From: Lumnitzera littorea
Taxonomy: Eukaryota; Streptophyta; Magnoliopsida; Myrtales; Combretaceae
Assembly: GCA_024138015.1 (NCBI GenBank)
Contig: JAMXBB010000001.1
Span: 93,667,740 to 93,731,739, forward strand
Length of the DNA: 64,000 nucleotides
Reading direction: 5' to 3'
Shown: in pieces, positions 35,644 to 47,120 of the stretch
How positions within the stretch are numbered: position 1 is the first letter of the stretch
Layout of the letters: every line of letters begins with the position of its first letter
Made by a program: the position numbers and the translations under genes
The notes under the pieces: model-generated
The model's database searches: none
What the model saw: the letters and a program-made list of their open reading frames with translations, nothing else
What the model was told of the DNA's origin: nothing

Positions 35644-36387
35644 TTACATGATCATTCCTAATTCTCTCCTTAATGTGCAAAATCTTTCCTCACTTAAAGG
35701 TTTTGTGAAGATATGAGCTATTTGATTGCTAATATCAACAAATTCTAAGCATACATAATTGTTTGGTACATGATCACGAATAAAGTGATGCTTAATTTTT
35801 ATATGTTTAGTCCTTGAGTGTTGAATTGAATTCTTTGTTAGGTTTATAGCACTTGTATTGTCGCATTTTATTGGAATATTGGTGAATTTTAGACCATAGT
35901 CATGCAATATTTGTTTCATCCATAGAGCTTCAGTACAACAACTATCGGCTGCCACATATTCGACCTCGGTGGTTGAGAGTGCTATTGAGTTTTGTTTCTT
36001 TGAATGCCATAACACTAGAGAGTTATTAAGAAAGTAGTATATGTTGCTTGTGCTTTTTTGATCAACTTTGCAACCAGTGAAGTTAGCATTGGAGTATCCA
36101 ATAAGATCAAATGAGGTAAACTTAGGATACCACAAGCTAATTTCAATGGTATCCGTAAGATACTTGAAGATGCATTTGACTGCATTCAAGTGTAAGTCTT
36201 TAGGGTAAGATTGAAATCGTGCACATAAACACATAGCGAACATAATGTCAGGCCTAAATGAAGTTAAATATAGAAGACTTCTTGTCATGCCCCTATACAT
36301 CTTGTTACAAATGCTCTTTCCACTTTCGTCTTTATCGAGTTTTAGAGTGGTGCTCATTGGAGTAGGTCTAGTCTTACCATTTTTCAT
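35644..36387 (-). pseudogene. copia RNase H (C-terminal pol), 247 codons open
   Basis: This is the longest open frame in the window. It spans the RT end and RNase H of a Ty1/copia polyprotein: PMSTTLKLDKDESGKS, LYLTSFRPDIMFAMCLCARFQ, then the RNase H core ADFAGCKVDRKSTS-like (here NANFTGCKVDQKSTS), ALSTTEVEYVAADSCCTEALWMKQ, IPIKCDNTSAINLTKNSIQHSRTKHI, IKHHFIRDHV, ending FTKPLSEERFCTLRRELGMI. The aspartate of SDADF reads N, which would weaken the active site. E in VEYVAA and D in CDNTSA are kept. It starts at an internal ATG of a longer polyprotein, so it is not an independent gene. Sirevirus-type by motif similarity. Confidence 0.9.
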
Positions 36388-37184
36388 TTTGAACCTTTTT
36401 AAAAGCTCCCAGTGTATTTGGCTTGCTTGATAAAGGTTTCATCTTCAGTTTGTTTAACTTGAAAACCTATGAAATAGTCGAGTTCTCCTATCATACTCAT
36501 TTTTCATACATTAAATGAACTCATTAACTAGATCCATGTGAGTAGCACCAAACACAATGTCATCTACATATATTTAGACAATTAACATATGAGCATTGTG
36601 TTGCTTAATGAAAAATGTTGTGCTAAGTTTTCTTCTAGTAAAGCCATTCTTTATTAAGAAGCTACACAATCTTTCATACCAGGGCATTACTGAGCTTATA
36701 TACATGTTTTGGGAATTCATAATCCTCAAACCCTGATGGTTGCTTTACATATACTTCCTTCTTAATATAACCATTTAGGAAGGCACTTTTAACATCCATT
36801 TGATATAGTTTAAAGTCTTTATATGTGGCAAAAGCTAAAAGCATCATAATGGCTCATAATTTAGCAACCGGAGCAAAAGTCTCACCAAAATCAATTCCCT
36901 CTTCTTAGTTGTAACCTTTAGCAACTAGGTGTGTCTTATTTCTTATTACTATTTTGATTTTACCTAACTTGTTTCAAAATACTCATTTGGTTCCAATTAC
37001 CGATTTATCGTTTGGTTTTGGTACTAAGTCCCATATCTCATTTCTAGTAAATTAATTTAGCTCTTCTTGCATAGCTTAAATCCAAAATACGTCCTTTAAA
37101 GCTTCATCTATGTTTTTTTTTTTTTTTTTGTTTAAGTTGAGATAGGAACACTATATTACTTAGGTTCTTAAGAGAGGCTCTAAT
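36388..37184 (-). pseudogene. copia reverse transcriptase
   Basis: The minus-strand frames, broken by stops, show the RT of the same polyprotein. The catalytic motif IYVDDIVFGATH is intact at about 36545-36580, preceded by a stop (CAA to TAA) where IVQIYVDD is usual. On its upstream side are HxYKLSKALYGL- and MDVKTTFL-like fragments near 36650-36830. A FQVKQTEDETFIKQAKY segment lies downstream at about 36430-36475. A T/A run near 37110-37135 breaks the frame at the RT N-terminus. Confidence 0.8.
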
Positions 37185-37430
37185 TTATACCCTATTAGTT
37201 GGTTCTACTATTATTAGATCCTTAAGGTGATGTTTTACAAATTTCCATTTTCTAAGTAAGTCTATAATAGAATTGTTAATAATTCCCTCTTGTCCAAAGG
37301 ATTCTTTCTCATTTGAAATAGATTGATCCTTGTTAAGACTAAGACTGTCCAATTGAGCACCAATGTTCTCTATTTCATCATTAGACTCTCTACATGCATA
37401 TATATTGTCAAATGCAATATAAATTGACAA
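37185..37430 (-). pseudogene. copia pol linker between integrase and RT
   Basis: An 81-codon open frame ending KWKFVKHHLKDLIIVEPTNRV. This matches the conserved start of the copia RT region (W-x-x-x-H-x-x-x-x-I-I-G-D-P). The N-terminal part is acidic (NDEIENIGAQLDSLSLNKD), as expected for the variable linker of Sireviruses. Confidence 0.75.
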
Positions 37431-37699
37431 TTTCTTTTTTTATATACTTTATACGCCTTACTAACAAGAGAATAACCAAGAAAGATGTCTTTATCTAATT
37501 TTGAATCAAAATTTCCAAGTTTTTCCTTTCCATTATTAAGAATGTAACACTTTGTACCAAAAGAATGAAAATATGATATGATATGTTATGTCTTTTGCCT
37601 CTTCAAAGCTCATAGGGGGTTTTCTTAAGAATAAACCTTATGAAAACTCGATTTAATATATAATAAGCAGTATTGACGGCTTCAGCCTAAAACTACTTA

Positions 37700-38368
37700 A
37701 GTAGATTAATGTTACAAAACATAGTCCTAGCCATTTCTATAAGAGTTCTATTTTTCCTTTCGGTGACTCTATTTTTTGTGGAGTTCTAAGTGTCAAAAAA
37801 GTATGTTTTATTTTATTTTTATTGCAAAATCTTCCATATCATGATTTTCAAATTCTCTCCCATTATCACTTCTTATAAAGATAATAGAAAAACCTTTTCA
37901 TTTTAGACCTTATTATTATAATTTAAGAATACATGATACGTTTCATCCCTATTTACAAGAAAGAAGGTCCAAGTGTGTCTAGTGAAATCATCAATTATGA
38001 TTAAGGTATATCTTTTCCCTCCCAAACTTAAGGTTTGAGTTTGACTAAATAGAAATGTGTAATAGTTAGAGTAGTCGAGAAGTTGAGATGACATCTTTTG
38101 ATTTGACTGATGACTTTGTTTGTTTGTCATATTGACATGCTTGATATGTTCTATCTTTATCAAAAATAATCTTAGGTAATCCTTTAATAAGATTCCTTTT
38201 GGGTAGTTTTGATAAGATATCTATACTAGCATATCTTAATTTACTATACCATAACCAATTATCATTGTCTTGAGCAAATAAATAAGTTTTAGTGAACATG
38301 AAAATATATTGAAGTCAATTTTGTAAATGCTTCCTTGTCTATAGCCCTCAAAATGAATTTGGTCATTA
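37700..38368 (-). pseudogene. copia GAG-pre-integrase domain and integrase
   Basis: The GAG-pre-integrase zinc region is at 38066-38299 (LWYSKLRYASIDILSKLPKRNLIKGLPK, then TYQACQYDKQTKSS). One zinc histidine is replaced: R-L-G-H-A-S reads K-L-R-Y-A-S. The integrase core follows at 37903-38163 in another frame (FSQTQTLSLGGKRYTLIIIDDFTRHTWTFFL). Here the first catalytic aspartate (DLFGP) is degenerate, while IIDDFTR is kept. Weak GENLK and RVTERKNRTL segments follow to about 37740, where ERKNRTL includes the final catalytic E. Frameshifts separate the parts. Confidence 0.85.
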
Positions 38369-38690
38369 TTAAATGCTTTTGATAAAACACTTTAATGTAT
38401 GAAAGATTAATTTGTATCCTATATCATACAATTGGCTAATGCTAAATAAATTATGCTTCAAGTTATCAACAAGTAACACATGCTCGATAGTAGGATTATT
38501 GTTAATGCAAATGTTACCTTCTCTAATAATACGGGCCTTCCGGTTATCTCCAAAGGTCACACTTCCTCCATCCTCCAAGTTTGTAGATATGAACTCGCAT
38601 GAGTCTCCCATCATGTGTCTCCCATCATGTGTCTTGAGCAACTGTTATCCAAGATCCATTTGTTGTTTTGCCTTGAGGGACCCTACAAAA
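38369..38690 (-). pseudogene. copia aspartic protease
   Basis: The active-site strand reads WILDNSCSRHMMGD (about 38620-38670). The catalytic aspartate is present, but D-S-G is altered to D-N-S. A perfect 14-bp tandem duplication (38607-38620, 38621-38634) immediately after the H-M motif shifts the frame. The remainder is open for 90 codons (38369-38641): FISTNLEDGGSVTFGDN, KARIIREGNICI, and VLLVDNLKHNLFSISQLYDIGYKL, the standard copia protease end. Confidence 0.88.
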
Positions 38691-39059
38691 TAAATGCTTG
38701 TTTCTTTGGTACTCATTTTAGTTTAATCATTAGGGGTTGTTGTAATATAAGCTTGTCCTTTAGGGACCTTAACCATTTTACCTTTGTTATTTAAAGAGAG
38801 ATTGCAACGTATTTGCACAAGTACGTACAATAAGATCATGTCTTCCATAATAATTACAAGTTTTATTTGAGACCTTAACAAAATAACTTTTATACGCCTT
38901 ATACACATTTTTTTTAATATAAACTATTCTAGTTTTATCTAGTCCTTGCTTTTGTGAGCTAAGGATTTTGTCTAAGTTTTTCTCTCTATCTACAAATTTT
39001 GCTATTGTTTTTCTTAAATCATGTAAGCTAGATTTTAGAATTGAATCCTTAATCTCAAG

Positions 39060-40434
39060 TCAACCTAGCTTGTCAATCATACATTCATAATCTTTTGCCA
39101 CAAGTTTAAGTCCTTTCGCTTTTGTTTCAAAATTTTCATTAGCTTCTTTCAATTTGCTATTTTTATCTATCAATTCATTATTTATAAAACTTAGCTCTTT
39201 ATTTTCCTTTGTCAATTTCCTAACCTCGATTTTTAAATTTTCATTATCTTCTTCTAACGTTTCTTTTGCATCAATTACTTTTTTATATTCATTCTTGATA
39301 ATATCAAATTCATTACCTACTTCACTCATGATTTACTTCAAGATTTTATTCTTATATTTCACTTTTATGAATTCTTTTAATAATTTATCATACATACTTC
39401 TAAGTTCATTAAAGGAAGAGTTGTGCGAGGAGGAGCATACCTCGTCATTGAGAGCCATGAAACAAGTTTCATTATCAGAGTCACTATAATCCTCATCACT
39501 TAAAGTAGCAATCATAGCTTTATTTCTTGACTATTTTATCAACCTTCTTAAGTAAGGGACAATATTGTTGAATATATCCTAGCTTTTAACAATTATGGCA
39601 TTTGATGACTTCTTTCTTTTCCTTCTTAAACTTAGAAGGTGATCTATATCCATCCTTATCCTTCTTAATCTTTTTGTTGAATTTCATGAACTTTCTAAAC
39701 TTCTTTACCAACATTACTACTTCATCATCATCTTCACATTTTTTTTCACTTGTGTTCTCCTCCATGACTTTTAGAATAATTGTCTTCTTTCTAAAATCCT
39801 TTCCTTGTCTCTTCACCATCTCATCTGTCTTAAATGTTCCAAGAAGTTATTCTTTTGATATTTCGTTGAGATCATAAGCTTCATCGATAACGATTCTCTT
39901 GGCTTTCCAATCTCTTGGCAAAGACCTATGAATTTTAGAATTTATCTCAAGATTAGTAAATGTTTTTCTAAGAACATTCAAGGGATTGATGATATTCATA
40001 AATCTATTATGCATCTCATCACTTGTTTCATTTGAATCCATTCTAAAATTTTCAAATTGTTCACACGATAAGCTTATTTTTGTATCCCTTACTCTACTAA
40101 TTCCTTTATATATACTTTGTAATTCATCCTATATCCCTTTAGTACTTTTACATATACATATCTTATTGAAGTCATTTTCATTTATGGTACAATACAAGAT
40201 GTTCATAGTAACCTTATTTAGATCAAGTAATTTCCAATCATCATCCGAGTAATCTCTTTCTTCTTTTCCTTCTATCTTAAATGGTCTTTGGTTAACTACA
40301 TGTCGCAATAATCTATTTTGTACTTTCAAAAATATCGACATCCTACATTTCCATCATAGATAGTTGCTATCAATTAGAAGAGAAGGCCTATTAATTGTTT
40401 ATCCTTCTATAAAACTTAATGCATTAGATGCCAT
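39060..40434 (-). pseudogene. Sirevirus-like gag with zinc knuckle and coiled coil
   Basis: The frame starts at ATG about 40434 (MASNALSFIEG), 45 bases after the primer site. N-terminal half: FLKVQNRLLRHVV, DDDWKLLDLNKVTMNILYC, then ISLSCEQFENFRMDSNETSDEMHNRFMNIINPLNVLRKT and KIHRSLPRDWKAKRIVIDEAYDLNEIS (40330-39850). A lysine-rich segment and a zinc knuckle IKCHNC-KLGYIQQYC near 39590 follow; the knuckle has a stop after CHNC and H changed to Y. The C-terminal extension is acidic (SDEDYSDSDNETCFMALNDEV, 39515-39400), then a long E/K/N-rich coiled coil (39060-39329). This coiled-coil gag extension is a Sirevirus hallmark. Confidence 0.82.
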
Positions 40435-40478
40435 GATCTTTACTCTAATATGTAATTAAGTAATTGATTAGAGACTAG

Positions 40479-40490
40479 CTTTGATACCAA
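40479..40490 (-). other. Primer-binding site, tRNA-iMet type (copia element)
   Basis: The minus strand reads TGGTATCAAAGC, one base different from TGGTATCAGAGC. It lies just inside the LTR end and about 45 bases before the gag start. Confidence 0.8.
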
Positions 40491-41251
40491 TCGAAGAACA
40501 CTAAGCTAAACTTAAAAGGGGGGTGGAAGGGTGTTAATTGAGTTCTTAGGACAAGAATGATCAAGACAATGATAAACTAATAATAAATGAGGAAATTAAA
40601 AAAGATGGGGATAAAGAAGATCAAGCTTAGATATATCGTGGAGTTTGGACCGCTCTCTAGTCTCTACGGACCCACAAATGCATCTAATTGAGGACTTCAT
40701 ATCACTTTATTAATCTTTGAATACAATGCTCAAAGAGCTACACAAGTTTACACAATCACAATCACACACAATAATCTCAAGTGTAATACTTTTCTCTCTC
40801 AAAATTGCAAATTCAAGAACTTTCAAGCATTACACATTAAGTCTCACTTGTTTGATTGCAAATAAAGAGTACAAGAAACAAATAGTAAGTAATAAGACTA
40901 AAGAATGTAAGATAATGTCTTTTGATTGTAGTGGAATATTAGTTCTTAATCCTCTTTGATCGGGTTGTTGAGTATTTATAACAACTCATTCAATTCTTCC
41001 CATTATTGTGTATTAAATACTCCAACGACTACTTTAAACAAGTTTACCTGCATGACGGTACCATCTTTTTACTGTTATGACTTTACCGTCATGACGGTAA
41101 GCAAAAGTACCACCGGTAAGACTATTGTTATGCCGACACATTGGGGTCAAAACACTTTTCTTCTCGCTACCAGGGCTTTGTACCATCTTGTTGATTCTTC
41201 CTCTTGTTGTCATGTTGGTAGGCTAAAATCCTCCTAAAATCATCTTTAACA
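40491..41251 (-). repeat. 5' LTR remnant of the copia element
   Basis: About 760 bp between the primer site and a possible TGTTAAAGATG start (minus strand, at 41251). It contains CATGACGGTA palindromes (41050-41130). A G-rich patch on the plus strand lies near 40519-40526. The right-hand limit is a guess. Confidence 0.5.
41083..41100. repeat. Perfect 18-bp palindrome
   Basis: TTACCGTCATGACGGTAA is its own reverse complement. It is the cleanest copy of the palindromic motif that also builds the 80-bp array at 34493-34796. Confidence 0.9.
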
Positions 41252-41518
41252 CAAAGAGTACAACTATACGTTGTAATCTAACTTCAAGATCATTCGATCA
41301 TCATTCAAAAACTAAATATCTTATTAAGTTAATTGGTGTATTTAATCATTGGGCAAATAAATTGTTTTTATTCAATTAACTTAAGGTAAACAAATAATAA
41401 TTAGTTTAATTATTCACCTTTTTTTTTTTCTTATCAAAATCAATTAGTGAATTTTTGGTTTAATACATATGGATAGATCCATAAAAAGTGCCAAAAATAC
41501 ACCCATTATATGAAAAAA

Positions 41519-43861
41519 CTAGAAAAGAAGGAAGATCGAGAACAACTAGATATCATGATGAGATGGACCTAAAAGAGAACTAACAAAAATTTGTTGTAGA
41601 AGATGTAGAAAGCAAGGGCATAATATAAGAACATGCCCAAAATAAGGTTTATAAAACTTATAACATATTTCTCTCATTATTATATATGAATACTATGTTA
41701 TACTTTATAATTAATTTGATACGTTTGACCTAACTTATGAACAATCTTACATATATTTACCTTTTTTTTTTATGTAGATGGATTTGAGACCGAGAGATAG
41801 ATCAGTACTGATATGACAATACACTCACAGATCCGAGGCTGTATGGAGAGAGGATGTATAAAGCATAAAACTATGGTCTATTCAAACAAATTATATAATT
41901 TGGTAAAATGTAACGTAATTAAATTTTGCAGGAATATAACCTAATTAAATGCCGTCGAAAAGAAGCATCACTAATGAATCCTCAAGAGATGTGAGATACG
42001 TATGATAAGAGGATAGACACTTACTTAAAGCAAGCTGGATTCCATGGAATTGCACACTTAACATTCATATAGTTAGATTAGAAGTTGATTACTATTTTAG
42101 TAAAGAGATGGAGACCAAAGACACATACATTCCATTTGATGTATGGTGAGGTTAGATTGACACTTCAAGATATTGCAATACAGTTGGGTTTGCCTATTGA
42201 TAAGTAACCAATGAAGGATACTACGATATATGACTGGCTTGGATTGTATGAGCGCCTATTAGGAGCAAAGCCGAACGTATATCAAATTGTTGGATAAAGA
42301 ATGAGGATGTCTTAGCTCAGGAGTCCTTTGTTGAGGCGTACACTAATAGATGTAACCGACATAGTGATCTAGTGTCATGCGAGGATCTACATATTACATC
42401 TGATTAGAGGTCTCTTGTTTGTAGATATATCATTTAGCTACTTGCACTTGATGTTCTTACCACTATTAGAAGATTTACAAGCTACACGTAACTATAATTG
42501 GGGATTGGCTTGCCTCGCATGGTTATATTGATATTTATCCTAAGTAACAAAGGATGGGGCAATAGAGATGGGTGGCATAGCAATACTGATTTAGGTGTGG
42601 TCATCGAGTAGATTCCCTCATTTGGTGCCATAGAAGAGACATATACGTATAGTTTGCCTGAACCTACTTGCATACTAGTAGGATGATACATTTGATATTA
42701 GAAAGACTCCTACTCATGTTTTATCTTAGTATCGTGAGGCTGTAGATCGTTAAACTCCTGGATAGTACGAAACAATTATTACTTATATTATTCTAAGTGT
42801 TTTTTCTACAACTTATATACTGGCAAAAATTTATTTTTTATAGATTTATTGAACGCCTTATGCCTTGGAGATATTAGATACACTACTTGACATTTGTTGA
42901 GAGGGGAAAGACATATGGCTAGCTTGTGTCCCCATGATTTGCTTCCACATTGTGTAGATGTACTAACCAAAAAGAGTGATAAGGTAGTTTGGGAGAGTAT
43001 AGTTGATCCTAGAAAATTGCAATACATATCTAAACAACATACACAAGATGGATTTGTTAGGAAAGCTAAAAGAAGACTAAGGTTAGAAAGAACACATGAT
43101 ACATCACCTAATAGCAGGATATGAGGTAAAGACTAGTTTAGATCATTCATGATGATACCCTACTTGGTATTGTCTCTATTGACTACTTCGACTAGTACTA
43201 TGGAGTGATATAGAGATAGATCGATTAACTTGAAGTACTTTCGGTTGCATTGGAAAGTTTTTTTATTTCAAAACATTAAATATATGTAAAATTGCATATT
43301 ATATTAACGAAACCTAACTCAATTACATTATAAAATATAGTATAACACCTTCACATGAATAGAGGAGAGCACAAATAGAGAGGACATTCATGCTTTAGTT
43401 GCTGTAGGCATACATACATAGAGGGATATGCAGGTATCATGTTGAGTGATCCAATTTAGCAATAATAGCAACTTAATGGCTAGCCAACTAGAGAGAGAAG
43501 ACAAGGACAAGGTCGAGGTCAAGCTTAAGATCAGCAGCCATAGTTACATGATAGATCTCTTAGTCCTCCAATAGATGTGGATATAGAGGCTCTAGTTGTT
43601 GATGTTGCTGATGCACCTGTTATTGACGCTCCTGCTATGCCTACTGCTGATCATTCTATAGTTGATCCTCCTACAGCAGATCTACTTACTACTGATGCTT
43701 CTACAGTTAATCCTCCAATAGTAGATCTACTGATACAAGCCCCAGTGGATCATATTGTAGACAATGCACCATCATTTGTGCTGCTAGCACCAAATATGCC
43801 TATATCATCATCATCTACCTACCCCCATTAGATTGATATATCCTAAGTAGTTACATAGGTA
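41519..43861 (+). pseudogene. MULE transposase tail fused to plant mobile domain (MAIL/PMD) remnant
   Basis: Begins with GRSRTTRYHDEMD and a perfect CX2CX4HX4C knuckle (CRRCRKQGHNIRTC, 41595-41636), the usual end of MuDR-type transposases. A likely intron (acceptor TATGTAG at 41771-41777) leads to MDLRPRDRSVLI and HRSEAVWRED. A second acceptor (TTTTGCAG near 41930) precedes the plant mobile domain (PF10536): WRPKTHTFHLMYGEVRLTLQDIAIQLGLPIDK at 42114-42205, then IYDWLGLYERLLGAKP, YILHLIRGLLF, NYNWGLACLAWLY, and IGGIAI/RFPHLVP-like pieces to 42630. A frame at 42894-43124 and a TWYCLY-like end to 43230 follow. The C-terminus is an Ala/Asp/Pro/Val-rich low-complexity tail (43577-43831, 84 codons open). 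Stops are numerous. Known function of intact homologues: unknown chromatin or genome-stability role. Confidence 0.82.
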
Positions 43862-45096
43862 ATTCTTAATCAATAAAATTTTTCCTTATAATAAAAGAAA
43901 TCTAATTTGTATAATATTTTGATTACTAATTCAATTCATTAATATATTACATATCAAGCCTCGGCAAACTTCAATGGATGTTCAAGAATTGGTAAACGCA
44001 TCATAAGCTGAAGAAAGTAGAAAAAAATACAAGAGAAAATGTAAATAGATATAAGATGTTTGATTTTGCATATGATTAGACTCAAAAACAATTTTAAAAT
44101 GAACACTTATTACTCATTACTACTAATAATATGTATATGTTTTTTCTTCATATCACATATAGTGTTTAATAACTAATAAGAATGGCAAATTAAGTAGTAA
44201 GTCTAAAAAATATAAAGTTAAAATTGATTTGTTAAATAAATAAGTATAAAAAATCCAATATGAGCTCCTTTTAGTTATAAAATGAGTTTCATGCAAATTT
44301 CTTGATTGACAATATACCAATAAAGATTTGAGAAAATATCTTGATAAGATATTATATTAAAAAAAATAAGTGAGATCATACTAAAATCACATCTTCAACA
44401 TGTGATACTAGTATATGACACTATTATAGCCTTAAGTGCATTATCTTCAAGATGCAATGTTAATATTATATTAGTATCGCATAGATGCGATACACTTAGA
44501 TTTGCTTATGTCGTAGGTACTTTGGTAATTTTTTTGTCCAATTTTTATCTTTATAATATTTAAAAATTTTCACAGTGAACATACAATTTTCACTATCAAC
44601 ACTAATTAGGAATTTTTATGCTAAGTGATTGAAAAAGAGTAATTGGTGTTTATTGACTTAATTATTGATTACTTTTTAGCCTAATGTGTTACACTTAATG
44701 TAATGATTTCTAATGTAATCTATTTTATTTTAATGATTTTTAATGGTCAATTAGTGCTTATTTCGATAAAAAACTAAATTGAAAAAAAAAAAGATTCAAA
44801 TTAAGAAGAAAGGAAAAGATTGCTCAAGACTTTCCATTGAAGGTTTAAAAAATAGTCCTTGCTTTACATTTCTTTGATGGGAAACAATGCACATAATGTG
44901 TGAGGTTTAAAAAATAAAGTCCTTGCTTTCACAAGGATTCAAACCTAGGTCCCTTTATTACACACTCAAATTGTAAGCTGCTTAGATAGTGGCATTTTTA
45001 CAATTTTAGCTTGCCATACTATATATGTATATATGTGTGTGTATATATATATAACACTCTTTCTCTTTGACACAAAAAAATGGCCCAAGCCCAAGA
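43862..45096. other. Non-coding AT-rich region with small hairpins
   Basis: No open frame of note. It holds three short hairpins at about 44391-44496, a duplicated GTTTAAAAAATA(AA)GTCCTTGCTTT segment (starting near 44842 and 44905) and a (TA/TG)n tract at 45017-45054. On the minus strand a GGTTTGAATCC sequence near 44943 resembles a tRNA B box. Confidence 0.5.
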
Positions 45097-45447
45097 GGTT
45101 TTAAAAAATTAATTTTACCTCCTAGACAATTAATGAGTTTAGGTTGTAATATAAAAATGAATTTCCAAAATTAAACTAATTTAACTAAATTTTATGTCTT
45201 GATTCATTTCTTGTTTGATTTGTACTAAAATTGATCTCTGAATTAAATGATCAATTTGAGTCAGGCCTAATGGTTTTTGAAAAAAATAATTTCACCTAAC
45301 TGGAAATTAATGAATCTAGTGCATATATATATAAATAAAATTTTTAAATTGAACTAATTTGATGAAATTATGAGTATTGGTTCATTCGTGGTTTGGTCTA
45401 TAGTAAAGTTGATTTTGCATTAAACAGTCAATTTGAGTTTAAATAAA
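45097..45447. repeat. Tandem duplication of about 175 bp
   Basis: Unit 1 (45097-45271) and unit 2 (45272-45447) align with substitutions. Both begin GGTTTT, contain TTTNACCT, ATTAATGA(G/A)T, TTAAACTAATTT- or TTGAACTAATTT-like, TTGGTTCATT- or TTGATTCATT-like, AAAATTGAT or AAAGTTGAT, and end CAATTTGAGT. No coding potential. Confidence 0.7.
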
Positions 45448-46664
45448 AGATTGTCTGAAGCCACATTTTACTTAAGTTGGTGTTGTGTTATGCTTTTAAG
45501 AACCTAAGTTAGATCGTACCTAGAAAAATTAATTTTTATAGAAATGATTGCATTTTACCACAAATTCAAAAAATCATTAAATTTTCGATACATCTTTTGA
45601 TTTTAGAATTTGTTTTTTACCTTGTAAAATTATTTTTCATTCTAAAAGACATTTTTCACATTATTTTTATTTTTTTTTCTTTTTTCAATTTTCATTCTTT
45701 AGGCTTATTTCTTTCCTTTTCCCCTATTTTTAGGGATTTTTTCACTTTATATTTTAGTATTTTATCATTTTTCCTTTTTATTTGTATTATATTATAAAAA
45801 CCATTCTAAACAAGACAAAAATGAGGTATCTATACTTATCAAAATAAAATAACGATAATTTTGTGAAATAATAAATTTATTTCTCTTCATTTTCTTCTTA
45901 TGGTCACTAAAGATGAGTGAGTAACCTTGCTATAGGGGTACTTACTCATCCTTAGTTCACTTATTAGATTCCTAATATATATTGAGAGTCACATTATATA
46001 TTTTAGGTAACAATTTCTTAAAATCTATTCTCATAGTGAGGGAAGGGTATGTATGTAATGTATTTATACCCTGCATTCATCCTAAAATTTATACTCTAGA
46101 ATATATGAACATAAGTTCTAAGATGCCTTGTACCCAATTATTAAATAATATTAATAAATAATAATGCTACATTTTTTTTTCTAAGGAATATTTTACTTAA
46201 AAGGAAAAGAAAGAACCTAAGCTCATAAGATATGACTCTAAATTTAAAGATATTTCCCTTTTATATCCCATAAATCTTAATGCATTTTATGGTTTAGTAT
46301 GTTTCGGTTCAGTTCTATATGAAAAATCTTAGTTTATGACTTTTTTTTTTCTTTTATAGCTATTTACAAATATAATCTTTTTAATCTTATTGTAGATGGA
46401 AAAGAAATTGCCTCAAAATTGTGATAATATAATTGTAACATTATAAAATCAATGAGGATGTTTATTGATATACACTTAAAAGTATTAATCAAATCTAAAA
46501 AGCAATCTTTGGTATAAAAAAAAAAGTAACCAGCTTAGATTTTAAGATAGTTCCAAGATGTTATATGGTGGGTTTTGATACCAAAAATTTAGAAACAGGT
46601 ACTTGTAGGGTAAGATACAGGTGGATGAAAATTTGCTATCTCTAATATTTCTAAGCTTATAAAA
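45448..46664. other. Non-coding AT-rich region
   Basis: T-rich around 45660-45780, where a 66-codon frame is low-complexity F/I/L/S and not credible. Nothing else was recognised. Confidence 0.5.
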
Positions 46665-46912
46665 TTATGCCACATGATATTTAAATTTTCCAAGAAAAAG
46701 CTCCTTTATTTTGTTCCATAATGTTATGGAGAACGTTAGACTTTCCTCCTTCATCATATAACAAATCTCACACATGATATATGAAATTCGAAGTTAGATG
46801 GGAATAATGATTAAATAATAATCTCACGAAAGAAATAGATGTTTAAATTTATTTTATATCATAAAACTAATGGAATAAATGCAATTCAATTTTAATATGT
46901 AAGTAATATAGA
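46665..46912. repeat. Direct repeat copy 1 (about 250 bp)
   Basis: Starts TTATGCCACATGATAT and pairs with 47121-47368, sharing AAAAAGCTC, CTCCTTCATCA, AAATCTCACAC, GAAATT, AATAATAATCTCA and TTTATTTTATATCATAAAA in the same order. Not coding. Confidence 0.8.
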
Positions 46913-47120
46913 TATCTTAGTATCATGATACAAGACAAGTTTATGTCTCATGTGATTCTCATATTACAGGATTACGATATATGATCATTTCATCATAAAG
47001 TAATTGTTTTGTTTTACTTTACCAAAATATTAGCGAGTAAGCCTTACTAATGTCATTATAATATCGTATATATATGACTATTTATTTTTGGATATCTTAA
47101 AAAATTAGTTATAAAATCTG

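Larger units (their letters stand above)
34493..41251 (-). mobile_element. Sirevirus-like Ty1/copia element (minus strand), decayed
   Basis: Reading from high to low coordinates: 5' LTR remnant, tRNA-iMet-type primer site, gag with zinc knuckle and coiled coil, protease, integrase, RT and RNase H. The polymerase order (integrase before RT) defines copia. The long coiled-coil segment after the gag zinc knuckle and the sequence style of RNase H point to Sirevirus (Maximus). Limits are approximate: the left edge is the palindromic array and the right edge a TG...-type LTR start near 41251. Confidence 0.8.

Noticed and set aside
39154..39877. Plus-strand frames (111 and 91 codons) over the copia gag
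   Set aside because: Shadows of the coiled-coil and lysine-rich gag frame on the opposite strand.
44930..44960. tRNA gene or SINE promoter from a GGTTTGAATCC B-box-like sequence
   Set aside because: No convincing A box, cloverleaf or SINE tail. A single 11-bp match is not enough.
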